From: Terriglobia bacterium
GTDB lineage: Bacteria > Acidobacteriota > Vicinamibacteria > Vicinamibacterales > CAVVIG01
DNA length: 51,770 nucleotides
Direction: 5' to 3'
NCBI GenBank assembly: GCA_020073005.1
Contig: JAIQFX010000028.1
Location: forward strand, 1-51,770
Below, piece after piece: positions 34,334-42,553 of this stretch. A model generated the notes under the pieces. It worked only from the letters and a program-made list of their open reading frames with translations. It did not search any database and was not told the DNA's origin. Made by a program: the position numbers and the translations under genes. How positions within the stretch are numbered: position 1 is the first letter of the stretch; every line of letters begins with the position of its first letter.

Positions 34334-34995
34334 GCCCGCTGAGTCCTGATGCGGTCCACACCGTCATCGACGACCTCGGCGCGCTGCTGCTGTTCACGAT
34401 GATCCTCATCGTCGCGGCAGGGCAGATCTATCGCGCCATCTATTCCGTGGCCGCGCAGTCGCTCCTCATCTCCATCGCCGCCGCCGTCCTCGCGACGTCG
34501 ACCGGGAATCCGGATCTCTGGGTGATTGCCGGCATCACGCTGGCGGTCAAGGCCATCCTGCTGCCGTGGGTGCTGCACCGGGTCGTCCAGCGCATGAACG
34601 TGCGGCGCGAGGTGGAGCCGGTGATCCCCATCGCCGCGACGCTCGCCCTCGCGGTCGCGATCGTCGTGGTGTCGTTTCAGTTGAGCGCGTCGCTCGGCCC
34701 CGTCCGTCAGGCGATCACCGGCAACGCGCTCCCGGTCGGCATCGCCCTCACGCTGACGGGCGTGCTGGTCATGGCGACCCGCAAGACGGCGCTGACCCAG
34801 ATGGTGGGCCTCTTCGCCTCGGAGAACGGCATCTTCTTCACGGCGATGGCCGTCACGCAGGGAATGCCGCTCATCATCGAGATCGGCGTGATCCTCGACG
34901 TGATCCTCGCCGCGCTCGTGATGACGATCATGGTGCTCCGCGTCCGCTCGACGGTCGACGCCGACATCGCCGACCTGGATCGGCTGAGGGGATGA
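34330..34995 (+). CDS. hyfE: Complex 2 membrane subunit (hydrogenase-4 component E)
   Basis: 221 aa, about seven helices; HyfE-like. Visible blocks are RRVVQRMNVRREVEPVIP-type positives after helix three (seen as HRVVQRMNVRREVEP), ATRKTALTQMVGLFASENGI, and the end VLRVRSTVDADIADLDRL. The GTG start overlaps the hyfC stop. Similar length and topology to the complex 1 copy, though sequence identity is modest. Confidence 0.88.
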   Translation: MSPLSPDAVHTVIDDLGALLLFTMILIVAAGQIYRAIYSVAAQSLLISIAAAVLATSTGNPDLWVIAGITLAVKAILLPWVLHRVVQRMNVRREVEPVIPIAATLALAVAIVVVSFQLSASLGPVRQAITGNALPVGIALTLTGVLVMATRKTALTQMVGLFASENGIFFTAMAVTQGMPLIIEIGVILDVILAALVMTIMVLRVRSTVDADIADLDRLRG

Positions 34996-34998
34996 TCG

Positions 34999-36471
34999 GT
35001 GGCTGAGACGCTCCTCTGGGTCCTCCCGGTCGTCCCGACCGTCACCGCGCTGCTCATGCTCACGACGCGCGATCGCCGCGTGCTGTCGGCGATTGACGTC
35101 GCCGGATCGTCGGTGCTTCTCGCGCTCGCGCTGGTCCTCGCGCGCGACGTGGCCGCCGGCGGCCCGCGAGCGCTCGGCGTCTTTCGCGCGGACGCCCTCG
35201 GAGTCGTCTTTCTCCTCCTTGTCGTCGTCCTCACGCTGGCCGTCTCCATCTACACGGTGGGGTGGCTCAGGCAGGCGGTGGCCGTCGGCAACATGAAGGC
35301 CGAGTACTTGCGGTCGTACTTCGCGCTCGTGCACGCCTTCGTGGCGACGATGGTCGTGACGGTCCTCGCCGACAACCTCGGCGTCCTCTGGATCGCGATG
35401 GAAGGGACGACGATCACGTCGGCCGTTCTCATCGGCTACCACGGCCACCATCACGGACTCGAGGCGGCGTGGAAGTACATCATCGTGACGACCATCGGCA
35501 TTTCGTTCGGCCTCTTCGGCACCGTGCTCGTCTACGCCGCGTACGCGGCCGCCGCCGGCGTTCACGGCGGCGCGGGATCGCTGAGCTGGTCGGCGATCAT
35601 GCAGGTCGCGCCCACGCTCGACCCGGGGATCATTCGCATCGGCTTCATCTTCGTCATGGTCGGGTACGGCACCAAGGCGGGTCTCGCGCCCATGCACCTC
35701 TGGCTGCCGGACGCGCACAGCCAGGCGCCCACGCCCGTCTCGGCGCTGCTCTCGGGCGTGCTCATCAAGTGCGCGCTCCTCGGCATCATCCGGTTTCAGA
35801 CGATCGCGGCGGCCGCGTGCGGTCCGGCGTTCCCGGCGCGCGTGCTGATCGTCTTCGGCCTGACGTCGGTCATCGTGGCCACGCCGTTCATCCTGGCGCA
35901 GCACGACATCAAGCGCCTCCTCGGCTACCACAGCGTCGAGCACGTCGGAATCGTCGCGCTCGGTCTCGGCTTCGGCGGCCCCATCGGCACCTACGGCGCG
36001 CTGCTGCACGTGGTGAACCACGGCATCACGAAGGCGCTCGCGTTCTTCGCCGCCGGCAAGGCCATCGCCCGCTACGACTCGCGCGATATGCGTGTGATCC
36101 GGGGCCTCCTCGCCGTCGCGCCGATCGGCGCGACGTTCCTCATGCTCGCGGCGCTGTCGCTCGCCGGCGTGCCGCCGTTCTCGATCTTCGTGAGCGAGCT
36201 GATGGTGCTGCGCGCCGGCATCGGCCACGGTCACTGGGTGGCGATCGCGATCTTTCTCGCGATGGTCGTCGTCATCTTCGCCGGCCTCCTCCATCACGCC
36301 GGCGCCATGGTCTTCGGCGAGCCGCCGGCGACGGCAAGCCGGGAGCCGGAAGCGTGGTCCCCGCTGATCGGCATGCTGCTGCTCGCGGCGATCATGATCC
36401 TGCTCGGACTCACCATTCCCGCGAGCCTCGACCGGCTGCTCCAGCGCGCAACGGAGGTCGTCGTTGGCTGA
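34999..36471 (+). CDS. hyfF: Complex 2 antiporter-like membrane subunit (HyfF-like)
   Basis: 490 aa. Pump subunit with E135 in WIAMEGTTITSAV, K226 in YGTKAGLAPMHLWLPDAHSQ, and a Lys in LHVVNHGITKALAFF. The key Glu has exactly the same number as in the complex 1 copy. It starts at GTG three bases after hyfE and overlaps the TTG start of the large subunit by eight bases. Complex 2 therefore also has two pump modules. Confidence 0.92.
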   Translation: MAETLLWVLPVVPTVTALLMLTTRDRRVLSAIDVAGSSVLLALALVLARDVAAGGPRALGVFRADALGVVFLLLVVVLTLAVSIYTVGWLRQAVAVGNMKAEYLRSYFALVHAFVATMVVTVLADNLGVLWIAMEGTTITSAVLIGYHGHHHGLEAAWKYIIVTTIGISFGLFGTVLVYAAYAAAAGVHGGAGSLSWSAIMQVAPTLDPGIIRIGFIFVMVGYGTKAGLAPMHLWLPDAHSQAPTPVSALLSGVLIKCALLGIIRFQTIAAAACGPAFPARVLIVFGLTSVIVATPFILAQHDIKRLLGYHSVEHVGIVALGLGFGGPIGTYGALLHVVNHGITKALAFFAAGKAIARYDSRDMRVIRGLLAVAPIGATFLMLAALSLAGVPPFSIFVSELMVLRAGIGHGHWVAIAIFLAMVVVIFAGLLHHAGAMVFGEPPATASREPEAWSPLIGMLLLAAIMILLGLTIPASLDRLLQRATEVVVG

Positions 36472-38002
36472 CCGTACCGTGCGCCTCGTTGACGCGGCCG
36501 ATCTCCCTGCGGCGGCCGCCGAGCTGACGGGACCGCACGCGATGGCGCTCGCCACGGTGGTGGCGACGGACGAGACGGCGACGCCGGACGGCGATTTCAA
36601 GGTGCGCTATGTCTTCGAACCCACCGCTCCAGGCGGTCCCGATCGTTTCGTGACGCTTGTGGTCTCCGTCGATGCCGCGCGCCTGGAAGTGCCGTCGCTG
36701 ACGACGATCGTCCCGGCGGCCAACTGGCACGAGCGCGAGATGCGGGATCTCTTCGGCATCGTCCCGGCCGGGCATCCCGATCCCCGCCCGCTCGTGGTCC
36801 ACGACGGGTGGCCGCAGGGCGTCTTCCCGCTGCGCAAGGCGTTCGATGGATCGCGGCGCGTCGCCGTCGAGCCCGCCGCCGAGTTCCCGCACCTCGTCGC
36901 GGAAGGGGAGGGCGTCTTCGAGATCCCGGTCGGTCCGATCCACGCGGGCATCATCGAGCCGGGGCACTTCCGTTTTTCGTCTGTCGGCGAGACCGTGCTC
37001 AATCTCGACGCGCGACTGTTCTACACGCATCGCGGGCTGGAAAAGCGGATGGAGGGACTCTCGCCGCTCGACGCCTTCTACGTCGCCGAACGCATCTGCG
37101 GCGTGTGTTCGGTCGCGCATGGCCTGGGCTACTGCGAAGCCCTCGAGCAGATTGCCGGAGTCGATGCGCCGCCGCGGGCCCGGCTGATCCGGACCATCGC
37201 GCTCGAACTGGAGCGGCTCTACAACCACGTCGGCGACATCGGCAACGTCTGCGCCGGCGCGGCGTTCCACTACGGCACGATGACCGGCAGTCGCTTGAAA
37301 GAGACGCTCCAGCAAGTGAACGAGCGGCTCGCCGGCAATCGGTTCCTTCGAGGCCTCGTGATCCCGGGCGGCGCGCGCCTCGATCTCTCGAGCGACCTGC
37401 TCCGCGTGCTCGCCGATACGCTTCGGGACACGCTCGCGGGGCTCGACACCTTGATGGAACGTATCGAAGCCAATCCGTCGGTCGTCGATCGGCTCGATGA
37501 CACCGGCGTCCTCGACCATCAGGCCGCGCTCGACCTCGCCGTCGCCGGCGTCGCGGCCCGCGCGAGCGGCGTGGATCGCGACGCGCGTCGCGATCATCCG
37601 CACGGCGCGTTCGGGGGCGCCGATCCGCCCGACCTGCGCGTGGTGACGGCGTCCGAAGGGGACGTCATGGCCCGCGTGACCGTGCGCGCCCTCGAGGCCC
37701 GCGAGTCGATCCGGCTCATCGGCGAGCTCGTCCGGCGGCTCGAGCCCGGGCCGCTGCAGATCGCCCTCGCCGATCCGCTGCCGGGCGGACGGATCGGAAT
37801 CTCGGCGATCGAGTCGGCGCGCGGCGAGGCGGTCCACTGGCTTCGCACCGACGCGTCCGGACGCGTGGAGCGATACCACCTCCGGTCGCCGAGCTATCAC
37901 AACTGGCCCGCCGTGGCTCTGGCCGGCCAGACGGCCATCGTTCCGGATTTCCCGCTCGTCAACAAGAGCTTCGAGCTCTGCTATTCGTGCACGGACCGCT
38001 GA
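36464..38002 (+). CDS. hyfG: Complex 2 large subunit: group 4 [NiFe] hydrogenase catalytic subunit
   Basis: 512 aa, NuoC-like domain then hydrogenase domain. Both NiFe motifs are intact: C212 and C215 in ERICGVCSVAHG, C506 and C509 in CYSCTDR. So it should bind the NiFe(CN)2CO centre and produce or oxidise H2, in the hydrogenase-4/FHL group. The protein stops right after CYSCTDR, where E. coli HycE is cut by its protease, so no C-terminal peptide needs removal. It starts at TTG with GGAGG six bases upstream. No formate dehydrogenase or Hyp gene is in the window; maturation proteins must be elsewhere. Confidence 0.93.
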   Translation: MADRTVRLVDAADLPAAAAELTGPHAMALATVVATDETATPDGDFKVRYVFEPTAPGGPDRFVTLVVSVDAARLEVPSLTTIVPAANWHEREMRDLFGIVPAGHPDPRPLVVHDGWPQGVFPLRKAFDGSRRVAVEPAAEFPHLVAEGEGVFEIPVGPIHAGIIEPGHFRFSSVGETVLNLDARLFYTHRGLEKRMEGLSPLDAFYVAERICGVCSVAHGLGYCEALEQIAGVDAPPRARLIRTIALELERLYNHVGDIGNVCAGAAFHYGTMTGSRLKETLQQVNERLAGNRFLRGLVIPGGARLDLSSDLLRVLADTLRDTLAGLDTLMERIEANPSVVDRLDDTGVLDHQAALDLAVAGVAARASGVDRDARRDHPHGAFGGADPPDLRVVTASEGDVMARVTVRALEARESIRLIGELVRRLEPGPLQIALADPLPGGRIGISAIESARGEAVHWLRTDASGRVERYHLRSPSYHNWPAVALAGQTAIVPDFPLVNKSFELCYSCTDR

Positions 38003-38003
38003 C

Positions 38004-38846
38004 ATGCTGCGAATTCTGATCAACGCGCTCCGCACGGGGGTCGTCACGACGCGCTACCCCGCGGAGCCGGGCGTCCCGCCGGATCGCTTTCGCGGCGCGC
38101 CCGTGCTCCGCAGCGGCAGCCGCCTGCCGCCTCCGGACGTGTGTCCCTCGGGCGCGCTCACGGAACGTTTCGATGCGGGCGGTCGCCACGTCGCGCTCGA
38201 TCTCGCGCGATGCGTCTTCTGCGGCCGCTGCGCCGAGGATCCGTGGGAAGGCGCCGTGACCATGGGACGGGACTTCGAGCTCGCCGCACGCAGCCGCGAC
38301 GACCTGCGGATCGAGGTCGTCGCCGACGAGACAATTCACGTCAGCTCGACGGCGGAGCCGGCGCGCGCCTTGTCCGCCGTAGCCTTGGCGGAGGCGGACC
38401 GCGCCTCGTCGGAAATCCGCCGCGTGCTCGGCCGATCGCTGCAGCTGCGTCACCTCGACGCGGGCTCCTGCAACGCCTGCGACTGGGAGCTCGCGGCGCT
38501 GCTGAATCCGGTGTACGACGTGCGTCGCCTCGGCATCGACTTCGTCGCATCGCCGAGACACGCGGATGGCGTCGCGGTCACCGGTTCGGTCACGCGCAAC
38601 CTGGAGACCGCCGTCCGTCGCACGGTCGAGGCCGTTCCGGATCCGCGCATCGTGATCGCCGTCGGCGCGTGCGCCGCCTCCGGCGGCATCGTCGGCGAGG
38701 GATACGCGAGCGCCGGCGGCGTCGATCGGATCCTGCCGGTCGACGTCTACATTCCCGGCTGCCCGCCGCGCCCGGAGGCCATCATCTTCGGCATCCTGGT
38801 TGCGCTCGGGCGTCTCGACGCCCGCCGATCGCGTCGCGGGGAGTGA
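38004..38846 (+). CDS. hyfI: Complex 2 small subunit with fused half-ferredoxin (HyfH-HyfI-like)
   Basis: 280 aa. The C-terminal part is HyfI/NuoB-like with all cluster ligands: C156 and C159 (GSCNACDWE), C223 (GACAASGG) and C253 (PGCPPRP). The first about 95 residues are a ferredoxin domain of the HycF/NuoI type with half its ligands: C47 in CPSGAL and C70, C73, C76 in ARCVFCGRCAEDPW. These are exactly the four for one [4Fe-4S] cluster; the four for the other are absent. Such fusion of two normally separate subunits gives a shortened electron wire. One base separates it from the large-subunit stop. It ends the operon. Confidence 0.9.
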   Translation: MLRILINALRTGVVTTRYPAEPGVPPDRFRGAPVLRSGSRLPPPDVCPSGALTERFDAGGRHVALDLARCVFCGRCAEDPWEGAVTMGRDFELAARSRDDLRIEVVADETIHVSSTAEPARALSAVALAEADRASSEIRRVLGRSLQLRHLDAGSCNACDWELAALLNPVYDVRRLGIDFVASPRHADGVAVTGSVTRNLETAVRRTVEAVPDPRIVIAVGACAASGGIVGEGYASAGGVDRILPVDVYIPGCPPRPEAIIFGILVALGRLDARRSRRGE

Positions 38847-38883
38847 GAAGCGCGAGTGGCGTGACCGAGGCAGGGGTCCGCGC

Positions 38884-38889
38884 TATGCT
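38884..38889 (+). promoter_or_regulatory. -10 box TATGCT for the DUF1223 gene
   Basis: TATGCT ends 14 bases before the ATG at 38904, predicting a leader of about eight bases. It lies after the hydrogenase-like operon and marks a new transcription unit. Confidence 0.5.
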
Positions 38890-38903
38890 GTGTCAGTCCC
38901 TCA

Positions 38904-39710
38904 ATGTCGCGCACCTTGTTGATCGCCGCGCTCGCGCTCACGCTCGCCGGTTCTGCGGCCGCGCCGCGCGCCGCGGCGCCGGCGCCGATTCTGCCCGTGC
39001 TCGTTGAACTGTTCACGTCCGAGGGCTGCGAGGACTGTCCGCCCGCCGACAAGGTGCTCGAACAGTTGATCGCGGCGCAGCCGGTGAGCGGCGGCGAGGT
39101 GATCGGGCTCGGCGAGCACGTCGACTACTGGGATCAGCTCGGCTGGAAGGATCGGTTCTCGTCGCACGCGCTGACGGCGCGGCAGGGCCTCTACGCCGCG
39201 CGCTTCGCCAACGACAGCATCTACACGCCGCAGATGGTCGTCGATGGTCGCAGCGAGTTCGTCGGCAGCGACGCGGCCGCGGCGCGACGCGCGATTGGCA
39301 AGGCGATCGCGCAGCCGCACGGCGTCGTGAGGATAACGTTGAACGATCGCTCGGCTGAAAGCCTCGCGCTACAACCGCCCGCGTTGCGAGTCAACCTCAC
39401 GGTCACCGATCTGCCGAAGATCACGCGCGGCGATCAGGCGGACATCATCGTCGCGATCACCGAGGACGGCCTGCGCACCGACGTCAAGCGCGGCGAAAAC
39501 AAGGGGCGCGTGCTGACGCACGCGGCCGTCGCGCGCTACATGGCGACGATCGGTGACGCGGCGGACGGCTCCGCGTCGGCCAGCGCCGACATCGCGCTCG
39601 CGCCGGACTGGCAGCGCGATCGGCTCAAGGTGATCGCGTTCGTGCAGGAGCGCAAGAGCAGACAGATCCTCGCGTCCGCATCGACAGCGCTCAAGAATAT
39701 CCGCCCGTGA
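38904..39710 (+). CDS. DUF1223 thioredoxin-like exported protein
   Basis: 268 aa. N-terminal signal peptide (MSRTLLIAALALTLAGSAAA). The domain starts VLVELFTSEGCEDCPPADKV, a thioredoxin-like fold with a CEDC pair typical of DUF1223, followed by GEHVDYWDQLGWKDRFSS and YTPQMVVDGRSEFVG. The family is exported and its role is not established; redox or metal-related roles have been suggested by the CxxC. The stop overlaps the GTG of the FAD oxidoreductase, so they are cotranscribed. Confidence 0.88.
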   Translation: MSRTLLIAALALTLAGSAAAPRAAAPAPILPVLVELFTSEGCEDCPPADKVLEQLIAAQPVSGGEVIGLGEHVDYWDQLGWKDRFSSHALTARQGLYAARFANDSIYTPQMVVDGRSEFVGSDAAAARRAIGKAIAQPHGVVRITLNDRSAESLALQPPALRVNLTVTDLPKITRGDQADIIVAITEDGLRTDVKRGENKGRVLTHAAVARYMATIGDAADGSASASADIALAPDWQRDRLKVIAFVQERKSRQILASASTALKNIRP

Positions 39711-41029
39711 ACGAGTACCCGTACTGGTGGGACACGCTGCCGAGCAGGACGCTCGGAAGCGAGAACTCAGAACTTAGAACTGAGAACTCAGCACCAGCCA
39801 CCAGTCACCAGCCACCAGCCACCGGCCGTGTCGACGTCGCCATCATCGGCGCGGGCTACACAGGCCTCGCCGCCGCGCGTCTGCTCGCGAAGTCCGGTGC
39901 GTCGGTCGCCGTGCTCGAACGCGAGCGCGTCGGATGGGGCGCCAGCTCGCGCAACGGCGGTCAGCTGCTCACCGGGCTGAAGCTCGATCCGTCGACGTTG
40001 ATCAAGAAGCACGGCGAGGCGCGGGCACGGCAGCTGTTCGACGTGGCGAAGGAATCGATCGCGCGGCTCGAGTCGCTGGTCGCGCAAGAAACGATCGACT
40101 GCGAGCTGACGCGGACAGGACATCTCCAGGCGGCGTGCAAGCCTTCACACTTCGCCGCGTTCCGCGACGAGCAGGCGCTGCTCGCGCGCGTGTTCAATCA
40201 TCGTGTCGAGCTCGTCTCGCGCGCGGATCAGCGATCTGAGGTCGGCACGGACGGCTATCACGGCCTGATGATCGACGAGCACAGCGGCGCGATCAATCCC
40301 GCGCGCTACGTGCACGGGCTCGCGGCCGCCGCCGTCCGCGCGGGCGCGTCCATCGCGACCGGCGTCGCGGTCACCGGCGTGCAGCGCGCATCGAATGGCT
40401 GGCGCGTCTCGACCGCGGATGGCGCCATCTCCGCGCGCAACGTGTTCGCCGCGACCAACGGCTACACCGGCGGCGCGACGCCGAATCTTCAGCGCCGCTT
40501 CGTGCCCATCGGCAGCTACATCATCGCCACCGAGCCGCTCACGCCGGATCGGGCCGCGGCGATTCTGCCGAAAAAGCGAATGGCGTTCGACTCGAAGAAC
40601 TTTCTTCATTACTTCCGCGTGACGCCGGATCGGCGCCTGGTGTTCGGCGGCCGCGCGGAGTTCACGTCGCCGGACGAGAACACCACGCGGCGTGCGGCGG
40701 CGATTCTGCAACGGGCGATGACAGACCTGTTTCCGGAGCTGGCCGGGACGCGCATCGACTATGCGTGGGGCGGGAACGTCGCGTTCACGCGCGATCAGAT
40801 GCCGCACGCCGGCGTGATCGACGGCGTGTTCTACGCGGGCGGCTACTGCGGACACGGCATCGCGATGGCGACGCACCTGGGCGAAGCGATCGCCGATCGC
40901 ATCTCGGGCGGATCGGCGGTGCATCCGCTGTTCGACGATCGATTTCCAGCGATCCCGTTCTATGACGGCCGGCCGTGGTTCCTGCCACTCGTCGGCGCGT
41001 ATTACCGGTTGATGGATCTGATTTCGTGA
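39707..41029 (+). CDS. FAD-dependent amine/amino acid oxidoreductase (DadA/PuuB type)
   Basis: 440 aa, DAO superfamily. The dinucleotide-binding motif is DVAIIGAGYTGLAAARLLA, followed by ERERVGWGASSRNGGQ, a motif seen in gamma-glutamylputrescine oxidases such as PuuB. A late GGYCGHGIAMATHLGE block closes the FAD site. Putrescine derivatives or amino acids are likely substrates. Residues 19-39 (SENSELRTENS then PATSHQPPAT) are not part of the fold: they are encoded by a dispersed repeat placed in frame between the YWWDTLP motif and the Rossmann strand. The GTG start overlaps the DUF1223 stop. Confidence 0.88.
   Translation: MNEYPYWWDTLPSRTLGSENSELRTENSAPATSHQPPATGRVDVAIIGAGYTGLAAARLLAKSGASVAVLERERVGWGASSRNGGQLLTGLKLDPSTLIKKHGEARARQLFDVAKESIARLESLVAQETIDCELTRTGHLQAACKPSHFAAFRDEQALLARVFNHRVELVSRADQRSEVGTDGYHGLMIDEHSGAINPARYVHGLAAAAVRAGASIATGVAVTGVQRASNGWRVSTADGAISARNVFAATNGYTGGATPNLQRRFVPIGSYIIATEPLTPDRAAAILPKKRMAFDSKNFLHYFRVTPDRRLVFGGRAEFTSPDENTTRRAAAILQRAMTDLFPELAGTRIDYAWGGNVAFTRDQMPHAGVIDGVFYAGGYCGHGIAMATHLGEAIADRISGGSAVHPLFDDRFPAIPFYDGRPWFLPLVGAYYRLMDLIS
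39761..39823 (+). repeat. In-frame GAACTCAG / CCACCAG repeat inside the FAD oxidoreductase
   Basis: Short GAACTCAGAACTTAGAACTG units followed by four CACCAGC units. Its inverted form is the TGGCTGG repeat at 31256. It is read through as protein without a stop. Confidence 0.8.
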
Positions 41030-41032
41030 TTT

Positions 41033-41083
41033 GTAGCGCGAGGCTTTCAGCCGAGCGTCGTTGGCTCGCCTGAAAGGCGCGCC
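41033..41083. repeat. REP-like pair (GTAGCGCGAGGCTTTCAGCC and inverse)
   Basis: One full GTAGCGCGAGGCTTTCAGCC unit ending GAGCG, followed by TTGGCTCGCCTGAAAGGCGC, the complementary form. It fills the gap before the decarboxylase. Confidence 0.8.
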
Positions 41084-41104
41084 CTGCATCTCAAATGGAG
41101 CGAC

Positions 41105-42553
41105 ATGCCAGTCGATCTCGAATTCTCACCCGAACGCATGCGCGCGATGGCCGACGCGGTCGTCGGGCGTTGCATCGATCACGTCGCGACGCTCGACCGC
41201 CAGCCGATCTGCGGTGACGTCGACGCCGCCGCGCTGTGCCGATCGATGCGCGAGCCCGCGCCGGAACACGGCGTCGCGCTCGAATCGCTGCTCGATCCGC
41301 TGTTCCGCGACTGGATCCCGCGGTCGTTCACGGCGCCGGGTCCCGGATATCTCGCGTTCATTCCGGGCGGCGGCGTGTTCCCGGCGGCGCTCGCCGATTT
41401 CATCGCCGACACGACGAACCGCTACACCGGCGTCTGGCAGGCGGCGCCCGCGCTCGTCCAGCTCGAAGCGAACGCGCTCGACTGGCTGCGCGAGTGGATG
41501 GACTTTCCGGCGGCGACGCGCGGCCTGTTCACGGCCGGCGGCTCGATGGCGACGTTCAACGCGATCGTCTGCGCGCGCGAGCGGCATCTCGGCGCCGAGA
41601 TTCGCCGCGGGGTGCTGTACACGTCGGACCAGGCGCATCACTCGATCCTGAAATCCGCAAAGCTCGCTGGCGTGATGCCTGATCGCGTGCGCGCAATCGA
41701 GTCCGACAATCGTTTCCGCCTGCGCGTCGATCGCCTGAACGACGCCATCGCCGCCGATCGGCGTGCCGGTCTCACGCCCTTCGCCGTCGTCTCGAGCGCG
41801 GGGACGACGAACACCGGCGCGGTCGATCCGCTCGACGCGATCGCGGACGTCTGCGCGCGCGAAGGCATCTGGCATCACATCGACGGCGCCTATGGCGCGT
41901 TCTTTTATTCGTGTGACGAGCTGCGTTCGACGCTGGGCGGGCTGCCGCGCGCCGACTCGCTGACGCTCGATCCGCACAAGGGCATGTTCCTTCCGTACGG
42001 CACGGGCGCGTTGCTCGTGCGCGACGGCGCGGCGCTGCGCGCGGCGCACGAGGCGACGGCGGCGTACCTTCCTGCGATGCCACATCCGTCGGACTTCTAC
42101 GATCCGAGCCAGCACGGACCGGAGCTGTCGCGCGGATTTCCCGGGCTGCGCGTCTGGCTGTCGGTGAAGATGTACGGCTCCGCCGCGTTTCGCGCGGCCA
42201 TTGCCGAGAAACGCGCGCTGACGCTCGACGCGGCGCGCCGCGTGGCGGCGCTGCCGGGCATCGTGATGGACTCGGAACCGGAGCTGTCGCTGTTCGCGTT
42301 TCACCTGACGTGGCCGGGCGCGTCGCGCGCCGATGAAGACGCCGCAACGAAAGCGCTGATGGAGCAGACCACAGAGCGCGGGCGCGTGATGGTGACGGGA
42401 TGCACGGCGCACGGCAGATATCTCGGACGCGTGTGCGTGCTCAGCTTCCGCACGCATCAGGAAGAGATCGACGCGCTTGTCGAAGACATGAGCGTGGTGA
42501 TCGAAGAGCTGAAGAGTAGGAAGGTCGAAGGGCAGGAGGGTAGAAAGGCGTGA
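41105..42553 (+). CDS. PLP-dependent group II amino acid decarboxylase
   Basis: 482 aa, related to aromatic-L-amino-acid and tyrosine decarboxylases. It has SFTAPGPGYLAFIPGGGVFP near residue 80, LFTAGGSMATFNAIVCARER, HIDGAYGAFFY with the Asp that binds the PLP ring nitrogen, and DSLTLDPHKGMFLPYGTG with the PLP lysine at K292. An amine product would fit the neighbouring amine oxidoreductase. Its C-terminus (KSRKVEGQEGRKA) is made by a purine-rich repeat that also gives the ribosome site of the next gene. The stop overlaps the GTG of the RNB gene. Confidence 0.9.
   Translation: MPVDLEFSPERMRAMADAVVGRCIDHVATLDRQPICGDVDAAALCRSMREPAPEHGVALESLLDPLFRDWIPRSFTAPGPGYLAFIPGGGVFPAALADFIADTTNRYTGVWQAAPALVQLEANALDWLREWMDFPAATRGLFTAGGSMATFNAIVCARERHLGAEIRRGVLYTSDQAHHSILKSAKLAGVMPDRVRAIESDNRFRLRVDRLNDAIAADRRAGLTPFAVVSSAGTTNTGAVDPLDAIADVCAREGIWHHIDGAYGAFFYSCDELRSTLGGLPRADSLTLDPHKGMFLPYGTGALLVRDGAALRAAHEATAAYLPAMPHPSDFYDPSQHGPELSRGFPGLRVWLSVKMYGSAAFRAAIAEKRALTLDAARRVAALPGIVMDSEPELSLFAFHLTWPGASRADEDAATKALMEQTTERGRVMVTGCTAHGRYLGRVCVLSFRTHQEEIDALVEDMSVVIEELKSRKVEGQEGRKA

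Noticed and set aside
33526-36600. A 1024-codon open frame on the minus strand
   Set aside because: It lies opposite hyfC, hyfE and hyfF, is rich in Arg, Asp and His, and has no fold or motif. It is an antisense shadow of GC-rich codon use.
24046-38846. Respiratory complex I (nuo) operon
   Set aside because: No NuoE, F, G, A or J genes; HyfE-type subunits and the intact NiFe motifs in one large subunit point to group 4 hydrogenases.
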